The translations under genes were made by a program, and so were the position numbers. A stretch of DNA of 64,000 bases from Theropithecus gelada. Its lineage: Eukaryota; Chordata; Mammalia; Primates; Cercopithecidae. This document shows, one piece after another, positions 51,621 through 62,656 of the stretch (the stretch's first letter is position 1; every line of letters begins with the position of its first letter). The notes below the pieces were generated by a model. The model did no database searches, was not told where the DNA came from, and was given only the letters and a program-made list of their open reading frames with translations. The DNA is taken from NCBI RefSeq assembly GCF_003255815.1, contig NC_037683.1:81463790-81527789 (forward strand), in the 5' to 3' direction.

Positions 51621-52291
51621 AAGTTATATTAACTGAATTCTATGACTGACGGGAAATAGTAATAGCTAACCACCATCTCACTTAGTAGGAGATGGTTTAA
51701 AAAGTATAAATTCTGGTATTTTAAGTTCCTTGGAGCTCACTCCATTTACATACACACATATATATATAATTTGATTTATATTTTGCCTCAGGACAAAGAT
51801 CCACTCCTAGAAGGTGTGGAGGTGGCGTGTGTTTATAATTACTAGGCAGTACTTTGTATTTATTAGCACTGTGGTCCGAGGCTTGGGTAAGTGTGTAACA
51901 CAGTGTGCGTACAACACAGTGTGTACAGTGTGTGCACGGAAGACACTGAGCAAACATGGTGCACATGTTGAGCCATCTCTTTACTTTGTATGCCTTTAGA
52001 GTGGGGTAGTCCTATGGGCGGTATGGAAAGACTTTATGATTTTTTTTAATCCTCTAAAATGATCTGTATGTTCCAAGTTCACTACAGAGTAAGTTGAGAA
52101 AGAGATTGTCAGGTAAGACTAACCCTGTTTCCCCATCGATATCCTGGGCACAGAAGCCCTTGCACATGCTGAGCAGTGTTGGCCTGCAATAGACGGACTC
52201 TGTACACTGATGAGTCCTGGACTTGGTTCCTGTGAATTGATGGGTGTGCAGCCCACCCTGATTTGAGGCAAATGTTCATTTCCCTCCTTAC

Positions 52292-52409
52292 CGGCATCGC
52301 GCTGCTGGCATCTTCTCCACACATAAACTGGATCTTTATTGTAATGTTCCGGGCTGATGCTAGTTTGTTAACAAAGTTCAGCCTCTGTGGGTAGACATAG
52401 AGAAGATTT
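52292..52409 (-). CDS. DOCK8: DOCK8 exon e1: start of DHR-1
   Basis: This 118-bp exon starts at codon position 3 and encodes NLLYVYPQRLNF through RNITIKIQFMCGEDASSAMP, the first strands of the C2-like DHR-1 domain. It ends on a codon boundary, followed by GTAAGG; the acceptor is TTCTTTTCCAG. It is the most 5' exon I can find. The preceding exon, which I recall as ending near NTTYR, is not in 52410-64000. As I recall, human has N where this has the second S of DASSAMP. Confidence 0.97.
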
Positions 52410-53029
52410 CTGGAAAAGAAGAGATACAGAATCAATGAAGAGGGTCTAGAATTTATTTTAACCAAGTTCTTCAGTGAATGCTGAGACTTCCATTCATGGG
52501 GTGCTTTTTCTAAAGAAGTTTTTCCTCTAAGAAGTGAATTATTATTGGAGGGAGTGAATTATTTGATTCTTCCTCTTTAGCTACAGTCATCTGAAAATAA
52601 CCTCCATCGCTCTCTGTTTCGCTACAAGTAAAGACGTGTCTGCTGCAGCTTAGAAAGTCTTAATGTCTTGGAATGTGGAAATCTGCCTAGAGGTAATTGT
52701 ATCTCTGATACATACATAAAGAAAGCAAAAAAGGTCCAGCTCGTTTTAAATAAAACTCATGGCCATAGATGATGGCCTAATGTTATTCTTCTCTTTTTTC
52801 CTTCCTAATCTTTATGTAGCAGTTTCCTTTTCTTACTGGCATGGCACTCGTATTGGCTTAGCTTTCTGTTCTTATTTAAGATGACAGCTCAAACCTCCAA
52901 TTACTGTATAACAACAACAATATGAATAATATATCCATCCATTTGACAACTATAGGACAGGCACTAGGCTACCCACTGCCTGGGTAACTTGCATATATTT
53001 TTCTTTCTATTTGCATTATTAGTAGTAGG

Positions 53030-53165
53030 TTCCACTAAAATGTAAGTTCCACAAGGCCAGGGGTTTTTCTCTGATGTTTCTGATTCACTGATGTATCTCC
53101 AACAGCTAGAATAGTGCCTGGGACATAGTAGTACTAAGTAACTATTTGTTGAATGAAGGAATGAG
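53030..53165 (+). mobile_element. L2 3'-end-like fragment
   Basis: AAAATGTAAGTTCCACAAGG, AATAGTGCCTGGGACATAGT and CTATTTGTTGAATGAAGGAA. Confidence 0.75.
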
Positions 53166-53227
53166 TGTATACATAACTGATGAAGTATATTCCTGGCTTG
53201 AAGAAACAATAATGATACTAACATTTA

Positions 53228-53475
53228 AACAGGCCTTATCCTGAGTCAGGCCAATGTTCCAAATACTTCATATTTATTAATTTGTTTAATTCTCATAGCT
53301 ATCCTATAGGTAGGTACTATTATCATTGTTATCATCCCCATGTCACAAGTGAGGAACAAACGAGATACAGAGATGTTAGGTAAGACACCCCCTATTATAT
53401 AACTAAATGGCAGAGCTGGGAATTGAACCCAGACTGTCTAGTTCCAGAGTCATGCTCGTAACCACTGTATTCTCT
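53228..53475 (+). mobile_element. MIR SINE, nearly complete
   Basis: TTAATTCTCATAGCTATCCT, GGTAGGTACTATTATCATTG, GAGGAACAAACGAGATACAG and GAATTGAACCCAGACTGTCT in MIR order. Confidence 0.9.
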
Positions 53476-55104
53476 CAGATAAGAGCCCTGATAAGCATGG
53501 CCTTTTCACACTGTGCTATCCTGACATCTCTCAGGGACAAGTTTGCCTTAATTGTCTAGGTATTAACAGTGGCATGTCAACCTGCATTTCCCAGCCCATC
53601 TCACAGAGCCTTAGTGTTCTGCAAAGTGTTAACAAGTGTGTGGGGAAGGTGGGGGGTTAAGCAAAAGTGGTTGGGAAAGACCAGGGCGAAGCGAGATAAA
53701 CAGGTTACTATGCACTGAGAATGCCTTAGAAGGAGAAAGACTCTTCTTTCCCCAAATGTTTTGACCTCAGAATCCTTCCATTTATTTATCCTTTCATGGC
53801 ACATTTTATGAATTTAACATTCTGAGAAATTACCTGGGGGAAACGTCGAGATAAACTTACTTAGTTACAGAAGAACATCCCACATCAAGGAAAAAGTTAG
53901 GGCACAGGGATTCTCTACTCAAATCTCTTGCAAAATAGTGAATGCTCTCAGGTATTCGAGAGGAAAAATGATAATTGGAACAATCAAGAACACACAGGAG
54001 CCGTTACATTGGATGTGCAAGTTCAAAGACCGTGGAGGCAAATAAATAGCATTCCTAGGTCTTATTTTACCCCCATCTCTCTATTTTGGGTGACTCCCCA
54101 GAGGCAGAATAGGGGTGGCCTGGTGCTGGGAGCGAGTCTGAGCTGCTGTACCCTGTGACTTTCTGGGTTGATATATGACAATACTCAATGAGCTTCAAAT
54201 ATCAGTGAGGTGTAGATGGTCTTCCCAGAAAAGTAGACGACAGGCCATGTCACACTAAAGGGATTAGCATAGAATTCTGGGGTGCTCAGGCCAGGAGGCA
54301 CCTAGACTGAGCCCTAACTTTTAAAGATGAGACACATGGTGAATGAGCCACAGAGCAGGTAGAGATCCAGTACAGTGCTGTTTCTACTCAACCACTGGCT
54401 GCCTTAGCAGCACTTCCCAAATCTTACTCTGTCTAAACTGAGGCAGCCTAAAACCCTGATGCAGGTGGATACGACTGAGCCGCTGATGCTGTCAGGAGTG
54501 GACGTGGATACAGTAAATGATGATGGCAGTTTACAGTTGGGGTGCAGGGATGTGTGTGGGGTGCAGACCCCTCTCTGCTTACTGTTCACTTCTGTTCATC
54601 TCCACTGCCACCAATCAAAAAAGCAGAGCTAATGTCTGTGGAGCAGTCGTATCAGAGAGGGGTAAAAGGTGTTCCCTCTGGAGGCAGAGAGCTGATTTGA
54701 ATTCTGCTTTTGCTTCTGTTAGCTGCATGGCCTTTGGCAAGTTACTTAGCTTCTCCAAAGCTTATCCAAAGCATAATTATGCCGACCTCAAAGGGCTGTG
54801 GTGAGCATTAATGAGCAACAACTGAAACCTAGAAGACTTCTTTGGAAAAAAAAAAAAAGCCTTCTCTGAACAGATAAGTTTTATGACTAGCAGTAGACTT
54901 CTATTATTATCATTACTATAATAGAAGCATGGCATATGCTTCTAAACGCATGATTTACGACAAATGATTTACTTCTGTACCTTATCAAGTACAAAGTCTG
55001 TAAACCTATAAATGTGAACATTGAAAACATCCTGCAGTTACATGGCCCTCTAAAAACATAAATGATAGTTATTATGATAATTATTTCCTCCACACAGCTA
55101 GCAA

Positions 55105-55560
55105 GTCAGACCCACACTCCAACCTACCTTGTCCCTGTCTCTCCACTCCGAACCACCCTCATTCTCACCTGGACCCCTGCAACGCCTTCTCAATAGATCT
55201 TGGCTTCTACACTTGCCTCTTACAATGTTCTTCATATATTGGTCAGAAGGATCTTTCAAAAATGTAAAATAAATTATGTCAGGCCCCTACAAGGGTTTCC
55301 CAAACTTTTTATCACGGGTCCTACATGACCTTGCCCTTGGCAATGGCTCTGACCTTATCTCTCACCATTCTCCCACGCTGGCCTTTTTTCAAAACCTAGA
55401 ACATTCCAAACGTCTTCCTTCCTTCATGTCTCTGTTCCCCAGAGTGCTTCTCTATTTACTAAATGACTGGTTCTTCTCATCTTTGGAGTTAGCTCATATG
55501 TCATATCTTCTGAGGTCTTCCCTACCATTCTATTTAATTGGTCCATTCCACTTTCATACA
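55105..55560 (+). mobile_element. L2 fragment
   Basis: ATCTTTCAAAAATGTAAAAT, then CAGGCCCCTACAAGGGTTTC, TACATGACCTTGCCCTTGG and CATTCTCCCACGCTGGCC are L2 internal landmarks. Confidence 0.7.
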
Positions 55561-55789
55561 CACACTCCCTCTTTCATAATCATATGATTATCATATTCAG
55601 AGATGATTATGAAAGTCATGTGTGCCCATTTTTTTTAACCTTGCATAACTTAGAAGTACATAAAAGTATAAAGAAAAGTATAGCAACCACCCACTATACC
55701 ACTGCACTGAGGAGGATCACTGTTAAGACTTTAACACATTTCCATTTAGCCTTTTCCCCTCTACACATGAAACTTTTTTTTTTTTTTTC

Positions 55790-56084
55790 CAATTTTTGAG
55801 ACAGGACAGGATCTCACTCTGTTGTCCAGGCTGGAGTGCAGTGGTGTGATCACGGCTTACTGCAGCCTTGACCTCCTGGGCTCCAGTGATCCTCCAGCCT
55901 CAGCCGCCCAAGTAGCTACAATAGTAGGCATGCATCAGGACACCTGGGTAATTTTTAAATTTTTTGTAGAGACAGGGTCTCACTATGGTGCCCAGGCTGG
56001 TCTTGAACTCCTGGCCTTCAGTGATACTCCTGCCTTGGCCTCCCACAGTACTGGAATTATAGGCGTAAGTCACTATGCCCGGCC
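55790..56084 (-). mobile_element. Alu SINE, J-like
   Basis: Reverse-orientation Alu with a short duplication GACAGGACAGGATCTCACTC, ending CACTATGCCCGGCC. Confidence 0.93.
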
Positions 56085-57567
56085 ACATTAAACATTTTTG
56101 TCATACTGTATGTACAAAGCTTTATCTTTTCTTATGCCACCAAATATTGTTCAGTTATGACCATTTCCCCAATGTGACTGTTTTCAATAAACATGATTTT
56201 AATGGGTGCATATCATTGCATGTTGTGAATATGCCATAATTTACACTGGTCTCCTCTAAAAATAAGTGTTTAGGTTATTTCCTTGTTTCAGTTAGAAAGC
56301 TGTGGTGAACACTTGATATATCTTGCCTCTCTACAGTGCAGCATACTTTTGGAAGAATCCCTTTATATTCTGTAATGCTTAGCTTCATCATCTTTGAATT
56401 AATTAAAAGACGCCAATCAACCTTTCTTGAATGCTGTGTTTGAAGGCATAATGAGCCAAAGTTTGTGAAGGTGCTTTGAAGTAGCTGGATGAAAGGGACT
56501 GTGTAAATCATAACAGTAGTAGCCCTGCCAGACTGCTCTCACCACACTCGTCTCTTACATTCCAATACCAGGGCACCACCACCCATTCCCGTGCACCCCC
56601 ACCACTGCTCAGCAATTTTGCCCATTGCTTCCAAAGGGGTTGCTCACCCCTGTATCCGAACATCACCATCACAGATATTCAGTGTCCTGCCCCACATTGC
56701 CAGCACTCCCCACTGAGCACACAGCTGGAAGGAAACTCAAGATAATTTGGTCCAACATCCCATTTTTTGAAGGCCAGGAAACTAACTCCCAGGAAGGGTA
56801 AATGAGTTTGCCTGGAATTTCTTTTAAGGAGATGCATTTCCTAAGGGTCATCATATTTCTAAATCAGTAAGAGTGCTAAGTAATATGTTTTGTTAAATCT
56901 GCATGCTTTTAAAGAAATGAATACAAAAGAATAATAATGTTTTCTTTTGGGAGGGAAGATCTGCCTGCGTGGCCAGTAACCCGGAGTCCAAGCCAGATAA
57001 GAATAATTATTAACGAACTGATAAACAGGCTCATATGCTTCATATGTGATCAATTAAGCGTCTCATACTAGCCAGAGAATCATGTTATCTAAGTATTTTT
57101 GAGAGGACAGCCCATGACCTTAATAATTTGCCACTTGTTATGGCAAAGTTATTTTGAAAGTTTTCTAAGTAACTGAAGGTCCAGTGTCTGTGCTAGGCAT
57201 TTAGTATAATCTTATCTTTCTCCAAATGTGGACAAAAGCGGTTTTCTTCAGTCACATATATCACCACATAGAGAACTGGGCATTTGATATTCATCAGCAA
57301 TTTCCCCTCCAAGGCCCTGTCAGATGGCTTTTCTTGATTACAAACTATTTTGGAAACTCCAAATTCTTTCCACTGATTTAGCAACGAGCCCTCAACTTAT
57401 TTTTAAACTGCTGTAATTGAGCAGCTCTGGGGTTAATCTGTGGAATCTGGTCATTTTTAGATCAAATTTTCAGCCAAACACTCTGCTCTTACCATCTTGG
57501 GACCATCTTCTATTTCCTTTGCTGAGAATAGGTTAACCAAGGGACCTGGAAATCATTCAAAGCCACA

Positions 57568-58037
57568 ATGCAAAAACATCACTTTGGCTTCTCCCAAGTT
57601 TATCCTACTCTTTATCTGGTGCAAGGAAACAAACAGAGAAACCTGACCCTGTTACTTATTCCCCAGATGACATCAATGTGCTCTCCCATGGTCTTCTACA
57701 GCTTGGAGCTGAGCTCAAGGAGCAAGTGAGTTACAGCAAAAAGCACACGAGCCACTTGTTTAAGCAACTGCACACCTCGAACACCTCTTTAGCTGAGCTT
57801 CTAGGTCAGCCAGCAGGAGAGAAGGAAAGAGGGCTTTGAGAGGAGAGAGGAGCAGCTCAACAAGAGGGGTGAAGGCCCCCCTCAGCAGGCTGCTGAGCTC
57901 CAGTGTCAACTGGTTGCAGGGATGACCTACAGGGAGGGATTTAATGAGGAGCTGAAGTTGCTGGAGCAAAGTCGGAAGATGCAGCACTCTTCAAGGCAAA
58001 TGGGCTTCCAGTGACAAAGGTGATGGATGATGTCATG
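57568..58037 (+). pseudogene. Relic of an angiopoietin-like (ANGPTL) gene, exon 1, antisense in a DOCK8 intron
   Basis: Read on plus, the frame starting at 57666 gives DDINVLSHGLLQLGAELKEQ. I aligned this by eye with ANGPTL4 (DEMNVLAHGLLQLGQGLREH) and ANGPTL3 (DDVKILANGLLQLGHGLKDF): 12-13 of 21 positions match, in the lipase-inhibiting segment. Before it the same frame has a hydrophobic, signal-like stretch (57573-57623). An ATG at 57568 is one base out of frame, next to an A run. The frame stays open to TGA at 57837. The coiled-coil coding then continues in another frame from about 57808 (SQQERRKEGFERREEQLNK, then EELKLLEQSRKMQ) to TGA at 58012. A donor-like ATG|GTGAGT closes it at 58037. 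Length and layout fit ANGPTL3 exon 1. The frame breaks argue against a functional protein. Confidence 0.8.
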
Positions 58038-59252
58038 GTGAGTCAATCATTACTGATCGTTTGAGTTGGCCATTATTTTAACAGATTGGCAAATAGGTCA
58101 TGGGAATAGGGTTCATGAAGTTGGGGTTATTTCTTCTGTGAAAAAGCCTGGTTAAGAAGAGTGGAGGTGCAAATAAACCTTCACAGTGCGAACGCGTATG
58201 CATTGGCCATTCCTGGTGATGGTAAGCTAAACCATGTTTTGAGTAAAAAACATTGTGTCACTGATTCCCACATCTGCCAAGGAGAACATGGAGGACCAAT
58301 CAGTCATGTGATAAAGCCAGAATCCCAAGCCTTCTGTAATCTGATAATATTTTACTTACAGGGCCTTAAAAATCCCAAAGAGAGCCAGAGTATCATCGGT
58401 AGTTGTTTAAGGTCGAATAACCCTTGTTGCTTCTATTTCCTGGGTATCTCTTTGAAAGTGGGACTGAGATGAGCCAATACTCAGTGTATAATGTTGAGTG
58501 AAAATGCAGAAAATAAAATTTTATCTTTGACAGGGCTGTAAATATGCAAAAATTGAATATGCATGAAGGCTAGCAGCTAGAAGATGATGTGGGAAAGTGA
58601 AAAAAGTAGATTTTATTTTGAAATAAAATTAGTGTCAATTTTGGTTTTATTTTTGTTATTTCAATATGCAGGCCGAAACAAAGTAGTAATGTCAAATATA
58701 CACCTTTTTTAAAAAAGGAGGAAACAAAGAAAAAATATTTGCTGATTTTGTGGGCTGCATTGTGAATCTCAGTAGCACCTGTAATTTAAGTTGCTTTTAT
58801 ACCAGGGGAGATGGGATTTATGGAGACTTGTGATTAGATAATGGGTGGAAATGTCCTTCAAAAAATTGCAAAATGCTCTACAAATGTAAGGTGAACAAGT
58901 CAATTTCATCACCTGTAATAAAAGGGCTAGAGCCAATTCTGAAATGCAATGATGCCTAAGAACTGCTTTGAAAACTACAAAATATGATACTAATTAAGAT
59001 GATCTTCTTACCAGGATTGTGTGAACCAACTGAGTGCCTTTTAAAATGCAACTTTAAACACTCTGCAGGATTGTGAGATATTGTATGTTACCTGGGAAGT
59101 CAATCAATCTCTCCGAGATCCTCTCTTCATTTTTCCATTTCTCTCAGTCTGTGTCTTTAATTTGTGTATTTCTCTCTGCCTGTCTTTCAGTCTCTCCCAG
59201 ACTCTATATATCTCTCTGATTAACATTCCCCTGCCTTCCTCTCTCACAGCCT

Positions 59253-59560
59253 CTTTTTTTTTTTTTTTTTTTGCAGATAGAGTCTATGCTCTTTTGCTTG
59301 GGCTGGAGTGCAGTGGCGTGATCACAGCTCACCGCAGCCTCAACTTTCTGGGCTCAAGCAATCCTCCACCTCAGCCTCCTAAGTTTCTGGGACTACAGGT
59401 GCAAGCCACCACAATGCCTGACTAATTTTTTTTTTTGCTTTTTGTAGAGGTGAAATCTTCCCATGTTACCCAGGCTGGTCTCGAACTCGTGGGCTCAAGT
59501 GGTCCTCATGCCTGGGCCTCCCAAAGTGCTAAGATTACAAGCCCAAGCCTCCATTCCCCC
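59253..59560 (-). mobile_element. Alu SINE, J-like, diverged
   Basis: Reverse-orientation old Alu (GCAGATAGAGTCTATGCTC to CAAGCCTCCATTCCCCC), between the two ANGPTL-like relic exons. Confidence 0.9.
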
Positions 59561-60056
59561 AGTTCCATTTAGTGACTGAAATCCATTTGCTTACCAGTTA
59601 CTGAGTATTTGACAATTTCCTACTCTGAGCTGAGGTTGAGGTTTTGGCAGGGCCATTTAAGCTCTCAGGATGACAAACACTGCACCTAGGATCGATGAAC
59701 AACTTAGGATTCCACAAAAAGTTATTGGTTCTAAAAATATGAAAAGTAAAACCTCAAAACCAAAATTAATAAATTTTTAATTAAATGCTTATCAAATACA
59801 AAGGTTTTCAGTTAGCCAATGGCAACTCTTCTGAGTTTAATCTGAAGGCGAAAGTTTTTTCCTGCTACTTTGCAGATTGTTATAAAATTATATAGAAAAT
59901 ATACATAATACAGGAGGCAGTAGGTACATCTTAATATGTTTTAAATAACATGTGGTCTGCTGCTTCCAGCTTAGGGAAATCTTAAAAATGCCTTGGGCAT
60001 GGATATTTGGGGGAAGGTATAAAATACCAAAAAAATCGGTGTTTCTATTTTATTCT

Positions 60057-60353
60057 TTTTTTTTTTTTTTTGAGATGGAGTCTTGCTCTATTGCCCAGGC
60101 TGGAGTGCAGTGGCGTGATCTCGGCTAACTGCAACCTCCACCTCCCAGCTTCAAGCAATTCTCCTGCCTCAGCCTCCCAAGTAGCTGGGACTACAGGAGC
60201 ACACCACCAGGCCTGGCTAATTTTTATATTTTTAGTAGAGACAGGGTTTCACCATGTTGACCAGGCTGGTCTTGAACTCCTGACCTCAAGTGATCCGCCC
60301 ACCTTGGCCTCCCAAAATGTTGGGATTACAGGCATTAGCCACCGTACCTGGCC
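60057..60353 (-). mobile_element. Alu SINE
   Basis: Reverse-orientation Alu (GAGATGGAGTCTTGCTCTA to AGCCACCGTACCTGGCC), also between the relic exons. Confidence 0.94.
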
Positions 60354-60597
60354 TATTTTATTCATTCTTTAATAGCTTGAAACACAAGCATTGGATTGAT
60401 AGCAAACTACTAGCAACATGCAATTCTGATATACCACCACTGAAACAGATTTATACATAAAAAGCTCTGTTTTTCTAAATAAGCTCTTTCAGCCAAACAA
60501 TTTTGGCAATTTCAAAGTAATTTCTTTTTCTTTATTTGTGTTTTAAAATTCACCCTCTGTAGTTTTTATTTTATTTATTTTTATTTTTTTTGCAAAG

Positions 60598-60695
60598 ACA
60601 GAGCCAAAAAATTGATGACCTATTTACTGAAGTGGAAATGCAGCAAAGCCAACTGCATGAACAAAGATGCTGGCATTCAAAAACTACCAGAAAAG
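60598..60695 (+). pseudogene. Relic of ANGPTL-like exon 2 (second coiled-coil exon)
   Basis: The plus-strand frame at 60599 reads QSQKIDDLFTEVEMQQSQLH then EQ. ANGPTL4 has QNSRIQQLFHKVAQQQRHLEKQ and ANGPTL3 has QDNSIKDLLQTVEDQYKQLNQQ at the start of exon 2; about 9-10 of 22 positions match, with Q, I, L, V, Q, L and Q in register. The piece follows a T-rich tract with AG at 60596 or 60600. It ends at AAAAG|GTTGGT, a weak donor, and has no stop inside. It lies 2.6 kb downstream of the exon 1 relic on the same strand, in the right order. The exact 5' border is uncertain. Fibrinogen-domain exons were not found before 64000. Confidence 0.65.
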
Positions 60696-60959
60696 GTTGG
60701 TGCTTTTTACTCTCTATAGCAATTTGTTGTAAACAGACTGATTCCATCAGAGTGAACTTCAAATGCCTACTAATGTCAGTAATATCTTCTGATTATCTGG
60801 TGTCTTTTATTCAAGGATTCAGAATGAAATTGCAAATCTAGATACATTATTTTAAGATACCTATGAAAGGAAAAGAGTTGAGGAGATGATTTTAATTTAT
60901 CATTCATATTTCACTGCCAGCAAAACCTATTTTAAATGTAACAATAAAAAATAGCTAAC

Positions 60960-61135
60960 ATTATTTCATTCTTACTCTATGAAGGCACTGTTACAAGCAT
61001 CTATGACAGGTACTACTGTTAGTCTCATTCAGAAAATGATTAAACTGAGATGCGAGGAGAATGCATTAACTTGTACCAGGTAAGACAGCAGCAGGTGGCA
61101 TAGCACGATTCAAATCCAGGTGCTCTGAAGTAAAC
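60960..61135 (+). mobile_element. MIR-like SINE
   Basis: TTATTTCATTCTTACTCTAT, GACAGGTACTACTGTTAGTC, GATTAAACTGAGATGCGAGG and GATTCAAATCCAGGTGCTC. Confidence 0.75.
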
Positions 61136-61259
61136 AATCTCTCTGGTCAACAATTAGACTCACCAGAACTTTATTGTAATGTAGTCTTATAATATTTACA
61201 AGGGCTAAAGAGCTAAAGGGATGTTACTCCAAACTATGAGGTTTTTTTTGAGTGAGCTA

Positions 61260-61757
61260 AACTTTTACTACTCAAAGGGCGGTCCAGGGAGTAGCAGCAT
61301 CAACGTCAGCATCAGCATCAGCATAGCATTGCCTGGGAGCCAGTTAGAAATGCACCATGGAGGCCGGGCGCGGTGGCTCAAGCCTGTAATCCAGCACTTT
61401 GGGAGGCTGAGACGGGTGGATCACGAGGTCAGGAGATCGAGAGCATCCTGGCTAACATGGTGAAACCCCGTCTCTACTAAAAAAAAAATACAAAAAACTA
61501 GCCGGGTGAGGTGGCAGGTGCCTGTAGTCCCAGCTACTCGGGAGGCTGAGGCAGGAGAATGGTGTAAATCTGGGAGGCAGAGCTTGCAGTGAGCTGAGAT
61601 TCGGCCACTGCACTCCAGCCTGGGTGACAGAGCGAGACTCTGTCTCAAAAAAAAAAGAAAAAAAAAAAGAAATGCACCATGGACCTGCTAGATCAGAACC
61701 TACATTTTAACATGCACCAGGTGTCTCAAATGTACATTCCAGTTTGAGAAGCACTGA
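61260..61757 (-). mobile_element. MER5A relic split by the young Alu
   Basis: The left part (GGTCCAGGGAGTAGCAGCAT, GGGAGCCAGTTAGAAATGC) and right part (ACCAGGTGTCTCAAATGTAC, TTTGAGAAGCACTG) join when the Alu is removed. ATCAGC/GTCAGC units near 61300-61320 are a small local expansion. Confidence 0.8.
61362..61667 (+). mobile_element. Young AluY, Old World monkey type, with perfect target duplication
   Basis: GGCCGGGCGCGGTGGCTCAA, then GAGACGGGTGGATCACGAGG, AAAAACTAGCCGGGTGAGG and GATTCGGCCACTGCACTCC. AGAAATGCACCATGGA occurs perfectly at 61346-61361 and 61668-61683. One base is missing at GTAATCCAGC. Confidence 0.95.
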
Positions 61758-61884
61758 TCCAAGAGAACTGATTTGTTTTTAAATTGGCAGACATATGAAT
61801 CTTATTGTTGTGATTCCCTTTTTTGCTTGGCTGCTAGGCAGCTCAAATTTGCAGGTGTTTTTGTTGTTGTTGTTGTTTCTCTTT

Positions 61885-62166
61885 GAGATGGAGTCTCCCT
61901 CTGTCACCCAGGCTGGAGTGCAATGGCGTGATCTCAGCTCACTGCAACCTCCACTTCCCGGGTTCACGCCATTCTCCTGCTTCAGCCTCCTAAGTAGCTG
62001 GGACTACAGGTGCATGCTACCACATCTGGCTAATTTTTGTATTTTTAGTAGAGACAGGGTTTCACCATGTCGGCCAGGTTGGTCTTGAACTCCTGACCTC
62101 AAGTGATCTGCCCACCTCAGCCTACCAAACTGCTGGGATTACAGGCATGAGCCACTGTGCCTGGCC
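61885..62166 (-). mobile_element. Alu SINE
   Basis: Reverse-orientation Alu with a (TTG)n run next to its tail; TGCAGGTG occurs on both sides as target duplication. Confidence 0.94.
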
Positions 62167-62335
62167 TGCAGGTGATTTTTAAAGGAACCGTCAAAGGACT
62201 TACGAAACATTCTGTGTACATATTAACCGCATACACATTTACATTTATTTCTCTCTCATTTTCCTTTCACTCAGAAATTTTATACCTTATTATATAATCT
62301 CCATAACTGCCTTAGACACTTTTTAGAATGGGAAG

Positions 62336-62656
62336 GAGTTGAGCACAGTGGCTCAGGCCTATAATCCCAGCACTTTGGGAGGTCAAGGCAGGAGGACTGT
62401 TTGAGCCCAGGAGTTCGAGACTAGCCTGGGGAACATAGTGAGACCCCATCTGTACAAAAGAATTTTTTTTTTTGTTACTTAGCCGGGCATGGTGGTGTGT
62501 GCCTGTAATCCCAGCTACTCAGAAGGCTGAGGCTGGAGGATCACTTGAGCCCAGGAGTTCAAGGCTGCAGTGAGCTATGATCATGCCACTGCACTCCAGC
62601 CTGGGTGACAGAATGAGACCCTGTCTCAAGAAATAAGGAAGTAAATAAATAAATAG
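62336..62656 (+). mobile_element. Alu SINE, J-like
   Basis: GTTGAGCACAGTGGCTCAGG to CCTGTCTCAAGAAATAAGG and an (AAAT)n tail. Confidence 0.93.

Noticed and set aside
57760..57987. Leucine-rich minus-strand open frame.
   Set aside because: Antisense shadow of the coiled-coil part of the ANGPTL-like relic on the plus strand.
58161..58472. Plus-strand open frame with GEHGGPISHVIKPESQAF, vaguely like the start of an ANGPTL fibrinogen domain (GEH...I-P-SQVF).
   Set aside because: It lies between the exon 1 and exon 2 relics, so the order is wrong, and no following GGWTVIQ-like block is present. The match is probably chance.
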